DNA of 64,000 bases from assembly GCF_048544455.1 (NCBI RefSeq), contig NC_133534.1:90425637-90489636 (forward strand), given 5' to 3'. Below the pieces are notes generated by a model. That model made no database searches and had not been told where the DNA came from. It saw only the letters and a program-made list of their open reading frames with translations. The position numbers and the translations under genes are program-made. The DNA is from Silene latifolia (lineage: Eukaryota; Streptophyta; Magnoliopsida; Caryophyllales; Caryophyllaceae). This document shows, piece after piece, positions 45,601 through 56,671 of this stretch (position 1 is the stretch's first letter; the number at the start of each line of letters is the position of its first letter).

Positions 45601-46855
45601 GTTGTTGGTTCCAGAACCAAATACCGAGCAACCATTGGAGGAACCAGTTCCTTCAATCCCGGCTGCGGTTAGTATTTCTGAGGAACCTAGGAGGTCGGGA
45701 AGAGTCTCTATTCCTCCGGACAGATACATAGGTATGGTCGAGGAACATGACATAGATGACATTATGCTCTTAACGAGTAGTGAACCCGCAACCTATAAAG
45801 GTGCCATGACTAGTTCCGACTCAAAGCTATGGCTTGAGGCCATGCAATCCGAGATGGACTCCATGTATGAGAACAACGTATGAGATCTTGTTGACTTTCC
45901 AGTTAAGGTTCGTCCCCTTCAATGCAAATGGCTTTGCAAGATAAAGCATTCTGTGGAAGGTCAACAAGACATCTATAAAGCACGACTAGTTGCTAAAGGT
46001 TTCACCCAAGTGCCAGGTTTGCACTACGAGGAAATTTTTGCACCCGTAGTCATGCTGCGTTCCATTCGGATCATCTTAGCGATTGCCGCTTTTCATGACT
46101 ATGAAATTTGGCAGATGGATGTGAAAACCGCCTTCTTAAACGGTTATTAGGAGGAAGAGTTGTACATGGTACAACCCGAAGGTTTCATCGATCCTGAACA
46201 TCCTAAGAAAGTGTGCAAGCTTTAGCGTTCCATTTATGGACTTAAGCAAGCTTCTCGGAGTTGGAATCATCGTTTCGACCAAGTAATAAAAGAGAATGGA
46301 TTTACTCGATCGATCGAGGAACCATGTCTATATATCAAGTCGAGTGGGAGCAAGATTGTCTTCCTAATATTGTATGTTGATGACATACTCCTGATTGGGA
46401 ATGACATACCTCTCTTAACTTCGGTAGAAGTATGGTTGAAGAACCATTTCCAGATGAAAGATCTGGGTGAGGCACAAAGAATTTTGGGCATCCGTATCTA
46501 TCGAGATAGATCACGTCGGATGTTATCTCTCAGCCAGGAATCTTATATAGACAAGATTCTAGAGAGATTCACCATGACTAACTCCAAAAAGGGGTTTCTT
46601 CCTATGGCTCCAGGGGTGCATTTGAGCAAGTCTCAGGCACCAGAGACACCGGAAGAGAAAGAGCGCATGACCCGGATTCCTTATGCTTCGGCTATAGGAT
46701 CAATCATGTATGCCATGATATGCACACGTCCGGACGTGGCATATGCATTGAGTATGACAAGTCGATTCCAACAGCATCCAGGTGAATCACATTGGATGGC
46801 TGTCAAGAACATTCTTAAGTACCTACGGAGGACTAAAGATTGGGCATTGACTTAT
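45601..46855 (+). pseudogene. CopD reverse transcriptase, several stops
   Basis: The linker RRSGRVSIPPDRYIGM precedes WLEAMQSEMDSMYENN. The RT has KARLVAKGFTQVPGLHYEE, QMDVKTAFLNGY, SIYGLKQAS and the catalytic YVDDILLIGND (about 46370-46400). These are followed by MKDLGEAQRILGIRIYRDRS and IPYASAIGSIMYAMICTRPD. Stops lie at 45881-45883 (TGA), 46148-46150 (TAG) and 46223-46225 (TAG, plausibly from CAG), all in an otherwise continuous reading. It would copy element RNA to cDNA if repaired by nature, but this copy is dead. Confidence 0.93.
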
Positions 46856-47359
46856 GGAGGCGATCAAAAGCTATGCGCAACCGGTTACGCAGATGCTAGC
46901 TTCCAAGCGAATTGAGATGACTCGAAATCTCAGTCTGGATTCGTTTTTACTCTTAATGGCGCTGCAGTCAGCTGGAAGAGTTCCAAACAAAGTGTTACAG
47001 CAGATTCTACAACTGAGTCTGAGTACTATGCCGCGTCTGAAGCTGCAAAGGAAGTGATATGGATGCGTCAATTCTTACAAGGACTATCTGTAGTGCCTAG
47101 TTCGAATGACCCGATCACCATCTATTGCGACAATAGAGGTGCCATCTTCCAGGCTAAGGAGCCTAAGTCTAGCAACAAGTCTATACATGTACAACGGAAA
47201 GCTCATCTAATCCGAGATTACGTGGAGCAAAAGGAGGTAGTGATAGAAAAGATTGCTACAGATGATAATATAGCAGATCCTCTCACTAAACCATTACGAC
47301 AAGATAAGCATGAAGGGCATGTTATTTCCATGGGAATTAAACGTGTTCCTGAGTTGTAG
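46856..47359 (+). pseudogene. CopD RNase H, one stop
   Basis: The start is ATGYADASFQAN, with the first catalytic Asp. After a TGA at 46913-46915 (plausibly from CGA) the same frame continues with DDSKSQSGFVF, VSWKSSKQSVTADSTTESEY and AASEAAKEVIWMRQFL. Next are YCDNRGAI (Asp) and IRDYVEQKEVVIEKI with DNIADPLTKPL. The polyprotein stops at TAG 47357-47359. Confidence 0.92.
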
Positions 47360-48141
47360 TACTCTTTTATGGATTAGATTCTTTTTCTCGTGTACTCTAT
47401 ACGACATCATCGTTTTGATATTTATATTTTTTTTTTCATGTGGAATTGTACGACAATCTTGAACACCACAAAGTGAACTGAACAAACATTATATTTTTGG
47501 TCCTTAATTGCCCACTTGAGCTGATAACTCTGGCAATTATTTTGTGACGCTGGTTGATGGTGGGTTCAACGAGCCATAAGTCAAACGGTTGACTGACCAA
47601 TCACAGAGGCGAGTTATACGGATATCTCGTAGGACACAATTGTGACAACGACGTGGAGTCCTAAATGTTTTATAACATTCGGCGCCAGGTCGTGGATAGG
47701 ACCTCCATGGTGATCCTAAGAGTCGATTCTTTTGACTATCGACTGCCTCTTGAGACTATGGCAGATTTTGGGTGACTTTGGTTTCTTTCTCACGGTCATC
47801 CATAACAGGGGGCCAAGTAGATTTTTTCTGGGTCATTTCATACTGTGCTTAGATCGGCAGGAGTCGAGTTGAAGGAAATATTAAGCCTTTATCAGGTACT
47901 CGATATTTCTCAGGGCCACTCGAGGAGTCAGAATCGAAATGCATGGCCATGCTCGAATACGGATTCGTTTTATCAGTTAAGTTACTCTCTAGTCGGGGAA
48001 ACCACTCTTGATACAGATCGATTGTAAAATACGACCTTTGCGGATACGGATCTGCAAAATATTTTACATTGAGTGGGAGAAATTTTAAATGGATATGAGA
48101 ATCGGTTATCGCACATACACTTGTACGGACAAGTGGGAGTT
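47360..48141 (+). other. CopD post-pol region and polypurine tract
   Basis: No gene is supported. It shares GAGTCGATTCTTTTGACT with CopA and CopB, and ends in ACAAGTGGGAGTT directly before the 3' LTR at 48142. Confidence 0.8.
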
Positions 48142-49196
48142 TGTTGGAGCCGGTGTCCTCCAGTTAGTGCGGATAACGTTATTGCACGTACACTTGTACG
48201 GACAAGTGGGAGCTTGTTGGGGCTGGTGTCCTCCACAGTTAGTGCAATGACATATAAATCTCTAAAAGGATCAAAGGGTATACTTTTGTATTATTATCAG
48301 TTGGTCCACGTTTATCAATAACGGTTGGCTTGCTAGATAAGTTTGACGTTATTGTCATATTGATGGCGGTGATCAACTGGTCCCTAAAAGTCACACCTAT
48401 AGGATACGTTTGAGAGATGTGACGGTATGAAAATACAGTCATGTTGATGCCTAATATGACTAAGCGGTTAGTCGGAGTTATTGACTAATAATTAGTCAAA
48501 CGCGATGTTGAGATAATTATTTAATACGGATTAAATAATACTGGCTAAGGTGAATTAAGCGGTTAATTCGTAAATTAAATATAAACGATTATATTTAATT
48601 AATGTATATTGAATTAATTAATTATACAATATTGTCATTGTCGGACAAATATTAATATGTCGACTAATTCATGTTACTAGTCGATGTTTTATTATCCGAT
48701 AACGAGTGATGATTTATAATTAAAACCCGTCATATACATTTTAGCGAAACGAGTCAGACCACGAATTAAATAAGGAGAAAGTGGAAAGCCCACTTCCCCC
48801 TTGAGCTCACGGTTTGGCCGAAATGAACAAAAGGAGAGTGCTTCTCTCCTTTTGACCTAATCATTGTCATTTGCACAAAAATTAGGGTTTTGGAGGCACT
48901 CTCTCTGAAATCCTAGATCTCACATCAGAAAACTCACAAAAACTCTCTCAATATTGCAAGGCAATTAGAGAGTACTTTCTAGCACAAGGGGCATAGTCTC
49001 AGACGATCTTGGGTGCAACAATTAGGAGGAAATCTATATTGATTTCTGTTCTTAGGTCGTTTTATACAAAGGACCCGAGGTTGATTCTTGTTCTTTTATC
49101 GTTTTCTCTTGTTTTTCGTTTATGACAATTAATCACATGATAAAATTGCGTTATAGTCCTTAATTTTAAGGGGTTTTATACGGATATTACCCTACA
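48142..49196 (+). repeat. CopD 3' LTR
   Basis: It is 1055 bp and matches 40566-41620 base for base in length. It ends CCTACA and is followed by ATTTA (49197-49201). The internal second LTR start is at 48215, again 73 bp in. Confidence 0.94.
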
Positions 49197-49683
49197 ATTT
49201 AATTATTTGATCCTCGTCAGTTGATTAACGTAAATCGATAACGGTTGGCTGACTAGAGTTTGACGTTATTGTCGTGAGACGGCGGTGATCAACTGACCCC
49301 TTTCGGTCACACCTAAAGGAACGAACCCCAATAGACAGCTAATTAATTGTATGAGATACAATTTATTTACTCCCTTGATTTAGACTAAAAGGTTAGTCGA
49401 TTATTTTAGAGAGATTTTGAGTTGCGAACTCGAGGCATGACAGTTATTATTTGATTATGCGATAATTGAGTAATAAATTTTAGGAGACGGGTTTTAGTTA
49501 ATTAATTGTTAATTCACTAAAATTGTACTAATTGATTAATGTGATTAATATTAGTACGTAAAATAATATGTGTAGCGGTATACGTATATTTACGGAGTGA
49601 TTTGGATGAAATTAATTGGAAGCATTTAAACATGAAACGATGTTTAAATAAAAATTACACGTATTTGTGCGACAAATATAAGA
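49197..49683 (+). repeat. CopA 3' LTR, continuation and truncation
   Basis: After the CopD target duplication the sequence continues the CopA LTR (compare 33008-33500) to about 49683. There, within GACAAATATAAGAA, the match stops and an unrelated antisense LTR begins. Confidence 0.85.
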
Positions 49684-50538
49684 ATGTGAGGGAGGTTGTT
49701 ATAAAACAAAGTGTAAGAATGAATTGATAATTAGAACAATTCTAATTCTTGTAGTGGGGAGGTAAAACCGGTGGGTGAGGAGTGGTCTAAGGACACAATA
49801 ATGCATGCCCTTCTACTTTTTAGAGTTGTTCTTACCAAAAGAACTAGGGTGTAGTCTATTATTAGATGGTAATCATTATGCTTTTAACAATTAAAAACAA
49901 TTAACCATATTAATCCTAAAAACCGATGCCGCTATGTAATATGGAGTCCATTTTATTTTTGTCAATTGTCATTTTGTCATATAATGTGTGACATGTAACA
50001 TGTAACATGTTATTAATAATATTAATGCATATTTAACAATTAAATATCATTACATATATTAATATAATTATATATAACAATTGACTAGTAATTCATGATC
50101 ACAAGTATATAAAATGGTTCACGTTAATATAATCTATAACATATTGTAATAACCGATCATTATTGATTTAATTGTTTCATAAACAACATTTTAGTAATAT
50201 AACGTTTTAATTACTAAAACGAATCTCATTTAATCGAATTACAATAAGATTCATATTCTTACTCCCATATGTAAATTGTTCAATTTTAAGGAATTAATTA
50301 ATCTATATCAATATACAATTAATCAATTTATCTATTAAGGGAATCGTCCTTTAGGTGTGACCTTAAGGGATCAACTGATCACCACCGTCAAACGACAGTA
50401 ATGTCACACTCTAGTCAGCCAATCATTACCGATTAATGTTGATCAGTTGACGTATAAAAATGAATCATCCCTTCATGTATTCTTATCATGAGTTTTAATA
50501 ATGTGATCGCACTATTGTTGAGGACACATACTCCAACA
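49684..50538 (-). mobile_element. Antisense solo LTR fragment of the CopC family
   Basis: On the minus strand it starts TGTTGGAGTATGTGTCCTCA at 50538, as the CopC LTR does at 53494, and follows it for about 850 bp. The far end is lost at the junction with CopA. No frame or primer site is attached. Confidence 0.82.
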
Positions 50539-50799
50539 GCTGGTCAACCCACCTGGGTTGTGGCTCTGCCCGCCCGGGCTCTTCTCGTAATTTCTTCCTT
50601 CTTCAATTGCTGCCTCATAATTCGTGGGGTATGGCTTTAGGCCGTGGGGCTTGACTCCATTAGCCTTAAAATCTTACTTTGTTGAAATACGGCCTTCTAA
50701 TTTCCATCTCATCTTCATGCTTGGTCATTAGTACCATCAATTTAGCTTCTAAATGCTCCATAATTGCATAACGGGGTTTAATAAGGGGTTAAAAGTAAG
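50539..50799. other. Unassigned stretch
   Basis: I see no frame, repeat or match to other parts of the window. Confidence 0.4.
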
Positions 50800-51420
50800 C
50801 TTTCATGACCACATCCCAAATCTTCTATAGTAGCTGGCCAAGCAAAGAAAACTTCTTATTTTCGCAACATTTTGGTGGCTCCCACTTCGAAACCACTTCA
50901 ATCTTTCTTGGTTCGACGGACACACACTCCTTCGACACTACATGCTTTAAGAATGCAACCTTCTCTAACCAGAACTCGCACTTGCTTAACTTAGCATAAA
51001 GTTGATTATCTCTCAATGTTTACAAGACCATCCTTAAGTGATCTTCATGTTCTTCTTTGGTCTTAGAGTAGACTAAAATGTCATCTATGAACACCACCAC
51101 AAACTTATCCAAGTATGGGCTAAAGGCACGATTTATTAGGCCCATAAACACGGCTAGTGCATTAGTCAGCCCGAACAGCATCAGTATGAACTCATAATGC
51201 CGAAACCTTACTGAAATGCGGTCTTACGAACCACCGCACTTTTAATCCTCAGTTGATGGTAATCCGACCTCAAATCAATCTTGGAGAACACTCCGGATCC
51301 AATCAATTGATCGAACAAATCATCAATCCTTGGCAAATGGTACTTGTTCTTGATGGTGACGTTGTTCAACTCCTGATAATCAATGTATAACCTCAAGCTA
51401 CCTTCCATATTTTTCACAAA
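50800..51420 (-). pseudogene. Antisense chromovirus-type gypsy reverse transcriptase fragment
   Basis: On the minus strand, from 51417: [20 protein letters not shown], then [18 protein letters not shown] and [18 protein letters not shown]. After a frame change the catalytic [10 protein letters not shown] lies on the complement of about 51066-51100. LRDNQLYAKLSKCEFWLEKV, then AFLKHVVSKECVSVEPRKIE, runs on to about 50825. The wording is that of chromovirus (Tekay/Del-like) RT, not of the Athila RT at 17793. Only the middle of the RT remains, broken by frame changes and stops. Confidence 0.85.
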
Positions 51421-52196
51421 TAAAATCAGGTCTCACTCCGCCCCTTAAACTCACAACAAGACATCCATAAGGTAGAATGCCTTCTTGCAAGGCAAGGTGG
51501 GGGTTGCCAAAATGGTGATGCATCCTACATTTAGCACACAAACATATCAAAGGATACATCTACAAAAGAATAGCCACTTTCCTCATCTAAGTGGCGGAAA
51601 TCAACTAACAGGGAAACAATTCAATGGTACACACTTCATTATAGATACTAGTTCTAAAAACTACTAAGTCCAAGAGGATAAAAACAAGTCACCTCCTAGT
51701 AGTGTCAAACTAGGCTACTTTTATCCACAATTACTAAATGCTTTCGTCAAGAGCAAGGTCCCTATGGTGTTAGAAGACACTATAGGATCACGAAATTCCT
51801 CCTCTTACCTAGAAAAAAGGAAGGGTCGTTCCCTCTCCACCATGCTAAAGAAGATAGAACCATCAAAAAGTAAAGGGATTCAAAATACATGAATTTCACT
51901 ATTGTAGTTTGCTTTTTGGGTTATTTTCCCCCTAATGGTTTTTAGTGTTTGACATTATGAACATTTATTGCAATTTTTTATGATTGGCATTGAATACGTT
52001 GGCAATAGGGTCTTTTGGCAAAGGAATGCGGCGGTGAGCAACAATATGCAAATCCTCACCCAAGTGACATCGAGAGCGACCCCATATGAAAAAAGGGTAC
52101 TCTAGAAGAGCATAAGAGTCCCATTTGCACTCCTAAGCCTAATACAAGAATAAGTTGACAAAATTACAAACTTTGGCTTTTATTTGGCATTTGAAC
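51421..52196. other. Unassigned stretch between two antisense gypsy fragments
   Basis: No convincing frame on either strand. It probably contains the junction between the chromovirus-type fragment and the Athila-type gag fragment, but I cannot place it. Confidence 0.4.
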
Positions 52197-53480
52197 TCAA
52201 TTGACGATGGTATGTGCCCATTCCCTTTGGTTAACTGAGACTTCCAAGCTCTTCACGATTTCCATAAATTTCCCAAGTTGCTTATCCATTTTAGGCTTCA
52301 TTTTCCTACTTGGAAATGGTAGCATAATGACAATAGGCTCCTCATCAGACTTCTTCTTTCTTTCTTTCTTCTTCTTCATCGACTCCTTCTCAGCTTTGCT
52401 TACATCCACCACCTTCTCACCATTTTTCCTTGAGCTACCCTCATCATCTTTCTCCAAATATATATCATCTATCTTGCTCCCACCTCAATAATAATTTCTT
52501 CACTTGGCACCATAGGACTCTCATATTGTGTACCACTTCTCAAGTGTATAGCATGAACCATCTCATTCCTTGTGGGTGGATTACCTTGAGGAGGTAATTG
52601 CCCTATTTGTCTTTGTGAGCTAGATGAAGCCATTTGAGACATTTGAGTCCCAAGCATCTTTTTGTGTGCAAGGATGTTGTTGATGGTGATATATTTTGCT
52701 TGTATATCTTTTTGCATTTGAGCAAAGAATTCTTGTTGGTTTTTTTGCATTTGGAGAACCGACTTTTGAACATCAAAGGTTGGGTCATTGGGTTAGTTAT
52801 ATGAGAATTGGTTGTATGATGGTTTATTTTGGAATCCTTGGTTTTGGTTATAGAAGGGTCTTTGAATAGGATTGCTCAATGGAGGTGGGATGTATGTTGG
52901 TTGTGGGTTTTGCGCATTTGGACTTTAGTAAGAGAGGTTTGGGTGGTACTTGGTGTTTTCATTGTAAAATTTTGAGTATGGGGTACCATTCTTATATGCT
53001 TCAAAAGCATTCACTTGTTAATTTGTTCCTCTACATTCTTGTTGATCATGTCCTAACGTTCCGCAACTTTCATAAATTCCACTTCGAATAGAGGGTGTCA
53101 CAGCCATGGCATTCACTTGATGGATCGTTTGTTGCTTTGCTGGAGTTGAAGCCTTCTTGACTTCCTCTACAACTTGCTTGAACTTCAAGTTCATAGCATC
53201 CATATGAGAGCTTAGTTGAACACCAAAGTCTGCACTAAGTTGTGTCACGGAATCCACCTCGTGTCGGCCTACTCTACTAGCTTTTCGAGGTCTACCATAT
53301 TGAGAGCTATGAATAACCATCTCTTCAATTTTCGCCGAAGTTTGATCATAATCAACTTTGGTGAACATGCCATTTGAACCCATGTTAAAAACATTTCTTG
53401 AATCTTCATAAAGTCCATTCCAAAATTGTTGAACTAGAAACCACTCACTAAGGCCATGGTGAGAACAAGACCAACAAATG
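52197..53480 (-). pseudogene. Antisense Athila-type gag fragment
   Basis: On the minus strand, from about 53480: GLSEWFLVQQFWNGLYEDSR, then FNMGSNGMFTKVDYDQTSAK; this is the usual end of an Athila capsid. A degenerate zinc knuckle follows (ESCGTLGHDQQEC, with the first Cys lost to Tyr). After a frame change come MQKNQQEFFAQMQKDIQAKY, GQLPPQGNPPTRNEMVHAIH and LRSGTQYESP. The last frame has a Lys-rich run and PFPSRKMKPKMDKQLGKFME. The PFPSR and LRSG motifs are standard for Athila gag-protease. Three frames are needed, so it is dead. Confidence 0.85.
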
Positions 53481-53493
53481 GCTTTGAAACGCT

Positions 53494-53635
53494 TGTTGGA
53501 GTATGTGTCCTCAACAATAGTGTGATCACATATTTAAATCTCAAATTAAGAATACGTAAGGGATGATTCATTTATATATTCAACTGATCAATATTAATCA
53601 GTAATGATTGGCTAGCTAGAGTTTGACATTACTGT
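53494..53635 (+). repeat. CopC 5' LTR, first part
   Basis: It begins TGTTGGAGTATGTGTCC and runs to ACTGT (53631-53635), which is also the Ath2 target duplication. It continues at 59786. Confidence 0.85.
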
Positions 53636-53871
53636 TGATACATGCAATTTATATAGACTTTTTAGCCTCTTATTGCACGCGTTTCTATGGCATTTTCATT
53701 ACTTTGTATTGCAAAATGCCCCGAATTGGCTACTTTGGTTTGTTTTGTCTTAATTGCAGAAACGAACCTAAAAGTAGTGGAATCGAGCAAAAGTCGTACC
53801 TCGGGAAGCGTGAAGGAAGGTCCTAGAAAGCTAACCAACGAGTGGCAAGGCTGATTCAGTGGATATTTACT

Positions 53872-54050
53872 CGTTCGAGAGCTTTTGGAGGTCGATCGAG
53901 TAGTTTGGCAGATGCAGGAGTCCAATCGAGTGGTTTCTACACTCGATCGAAATGGGCTAATCTGGAAGTGTTTGATCGAGAGCTGCTTTTGCTCTATCGA
54001 ACGGTTTTGCTGAAGATTCACTCAACGAGTAGTTTGAAAATTCTCGATCG
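53872..54050. repeat. Decayed eight-site CGATCG cassette, Ath2 5' LTR
   Basis: Sites or remnants start at 53872 (CGTTCG), 53893, 53923 (CAATCG), 53944, 53973 (TGATCG), 53994 (CTATCG), 54023 (one base short) and 54045. The steps are 21, 30, 21, 29, 21, 29 and 22 bp. Confidence 0.88.
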
Positions 54051-54113
54051 AGTGATTAGCTATATTACACGGGTTAATTATTCCGTGTTAGGTTTATTTT
54101 GTTAATAAAAACG

Positions 54114-54132
54114 CTTCCCTATATAAGGGAAG
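54114..54132 (+). promoter_or_regulatory. Palindromic TATA region of the Ath2 LTR
   Basis: CTTCCCT-ATATA-AGGGAAG is an inverted repeat centred on a TATA-like core. It recurs at 58860-58878 in the other LTR. It is a likely core promoter. Confidence 0.6.
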
Positions 54133-55031
54133 TCGTCATTAGGTCATAAAGAGACTACTTTAGATCTCTTTACTCTTTTAATTAATCTTTAGATCTGAAA
54201 CTTTGCTCTTAATCACTGTTACTGCTAGTTCTTTACGCCGGATTCGCTCTTTTGTAATCTCTCTTTCTCTTAACCTTAATCTAATCTTTTGCTTGCCATA
54301 ATTATTATTCTTCTTTATTTTTGTTGTTTCTTAATTGTTCTTCTTATTCCTGTTAGTATTTATTTCATCTCCTTACTCCCTTTATCATGTCTCTTATTAG
54401 CATATTCATCGTTGTTGTTGTTAATTCCGATAGCATGAGTAGCTAATCTCCCTATGTTGGGACTAGGGGAGCCATGGTAGTAAAGAGACGATGTTGTGAA
54501 TAGACTAGATAGTTGATTGTGAGAATCTGTGACCATAGCAATATAACTGTAACATGTTAGTTGAGTGCACTCTTCTAAATAACTTTAATCTGGTTAGCTT
54601 CGCTCCTAGATCGGAATATTGGAATGAACAGGCCTTCTATGAACAGTAGACTACCCTAATGAGGATGGAAGTTAAGTTAGTTGTAATCTAGGGTGGATAG
54701 CGGACGGGAAGGACCTTTCCCTTGCCCTTCTCAAAATAGGTTGTCTAGACTATTTACGAATGAGTTAATGAACTGCCATGGTGAACCGAAATCCTGACAT
54801 ACTTCTTTTACCTGATTACATATCTCATATTTTATTGCTTCATTGCACCTGTCTCTAGTTCTCTTACCTTACATCTTCAGTAGTTTAGAAAACAATTTAA
54901 AAACCCCCCAATTGTGACTTAGGCAGACGTGCTTGCAGATAGATACTTAGCCTCCCTGTGGAGATCGACCCTACTTACCGCTAGCTTCTGTTAGTAGTAA
55001 TAGGTATTTATTTTCGGTACCTAACATCGGT

Positions 55032-56671
55032 TACTACCGCTGCCACTACTGTTTCTACTGCTGGTACTGTTTCCTCTTTCGTGATGACCCCTGCTACGTC
55101 GTCATCCGTTGTTACAGCTGCTTACAGGTCTGCCCTAGTGCCCCGCCTAGTTCCTGGACTGGTTTCTTCTTTGGTTGCTGGTGGACGGGGTCGAGGACGA
55201 GGCACTCCTGCTGCTGGCCGTGCCACTGCCACGTTCCGTACTGATGACTCTTTGGACCCGCATTCTGACTATCCTGAGGTACGTCTCGTGAACCCAATTC
55301 ACCATACATGTTTTTATAACTTAGAACGCTGTGACATTAATTCTACAAAATTCTTGTGTCGGACCACCCTTGAGAGACTCAGGATTTAAGAGCCTGTTGC
55401 TGAGTTGTTGAACAAGACGGGGATGATCGGGTTGACCACCATGAGTGCACTGACCTATGCGGAGCTGGCCCATGAGTTTTTCACCTCCTTTTCCTTTTCG
55501 GCTTCTACCTACGACACAGACCCGAAGAGCTCGTGTGTCTAGTTTAGGTTGTTTAACCGAACTACCGCCTGGACCTTAGATAAGTTTCGGAGGCGGTTAG
55601 GTTTATCTTCTCATGGCCATCAGGACTCTCCTCGAAAGTTCATGCGCTTACTTTCGCCTACCTTGGCACAGACTCCCTTTGAGCAGCGTAGGCTGACTCA
55701 CATTCACCTTCCCTCGGCCCGTTACTTTTTGCATCTTATTGGAGGGACGATTTTTGGCCGTAAAGAGCCTAACAACATTAACAATGTTGAGTTGTCGATT
55801 TTAGGGGGCTATTTAAACATTGATAGCGAGGGTCCCTTTGTTTTTAACATTGCTTATCTTACAGCTCAGCATTTTAATGCTGTCTGGCAGAAGACGACGG
55901 ACACCATTACCTGTGGAGGCATAGCCTCCTACCTCGCCCGCTCTATCTTCACTGCTTTCCCCCGTGACATGGCACATGTAGATAAGGAAAACTACCTAAA
56001 TGTTTCTGCCATATTGGCAATGTTTTTGTTAGCTTCAGACCAGCGGACTTGGAAGAGTGGTCGTTCCCTGTCCGTGACCCTTCCGTTTCCTGACCTACCC
56101 CATCTTGTACCTTTGACTACTGTGTCGGGTAGGTTGCCTCCACCTCTACCTTCTTACCACCTCACACTCACTCCCCCCACTACATCCGCTCCTAAGAAGC
56201 GGAAGAGACCTGAGACTGGAGAGGGATCCACACCGACTCAGGCTGGGCAGTCTTCCACGCCCACGCCTACACCGATCCCTACCCCCACTCCTTATGTACA
56301 CAGCCGTTTTGCCGGCTAATTTTTTTCCTCCTACTCCTTTTGTGGCGCCTAAGGTCATAGACCAAGGGTGTCGTGACGGTTTGTTACTTGAGATGTGAAG
56401 TCGCGTAGATCGTATAGAGCGGGATCAGGCATTTCCCTTGCTTCCTCTGTACGAGTATCACATGAGGAGAGGACGTCCCGTTCCTGAGGGCTGGCCACAC
56501 CCTTGTTTCTCACGGTTCCCGGCGGAGGGGTACCCGCAGCCAATGAGCGAGGCGGACACAGCTGAGTAGGAGGAGAGAGCTCGAGTTGACGAGAGGAGGA
56601 GGAGGGAGCAGGAGCGAGATCCTGACTACACGGTGGTGGGTAAGGAGGAGGAGGAGCATGTTGACGAGTAG
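55032..56671 (+). pseudogene. ATHILA ORF1-like gene, 5'-truncated and broken
   Basis: The reading starts inside the gene at the LTR junction and has no start codon. A Gly/Arg-rich patch (GGRGRGRGTPAAGR, about 55183-55225) precedes FYNLERCDINSTKFL, then YAELAHEFFTSFSFS and FRLFNRTTAWTLDKFRRRLG. LIGGTIFGRKEPNNINNVEL follows, and the C-terminus is Pro/Thr-rich (TPTPTPIPTPTP). This matches my memory of the ATHILA ORF-1 family, a retroelement protein of unknown role. Stops lie at 55387-55389 (TAA) and 55540-55542 (TAG). A frame change near 56310 leads into TPFVAPKVIDQGCRDGLL and YHMRRGRPVPEGWPHPCF; further stops at about 56395-56397 and 56567-56569 interrupt it. The last stop is TAG 56669-56671. 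It is the only gene in Ath2. Confidence 0.8.

Larger units (their letters stand above)
40566..49196 (+). mobile_element. Ty1/copia element CopD with both LTRs
   Basis: Two 1055-bp LTRs (40566-41620 and 48142-49196) flank a 6.5-kb interior with a primer-binding site, long leader, gag, protease, integrase, RT and RNase H in copia order. The flanks carry the 5-bp duplication ATTTA. Removing CopD rejoins the CopA LTR exactly (compare 33000-33012). I count about 15 base differences between the LTRs. Despite that, gag-pol has several stops, so the insert is inactive. Confidence 0.95.
53636..55031 (+). repeat. Ath2 5' LTR, end missing
   Basis: It matches 58333-59780 closely, but its last bases (ATCA) and everything up to the middle of the coding region are gone; CGGT passes directly into coding sequence. 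Confidence 0.9.

Noticed and set aside
55112..55309. Minus-strand frame opposite the ORF1-like gene
   Set aside because: It is antisense to a longer coding region with recognisable family motifs.
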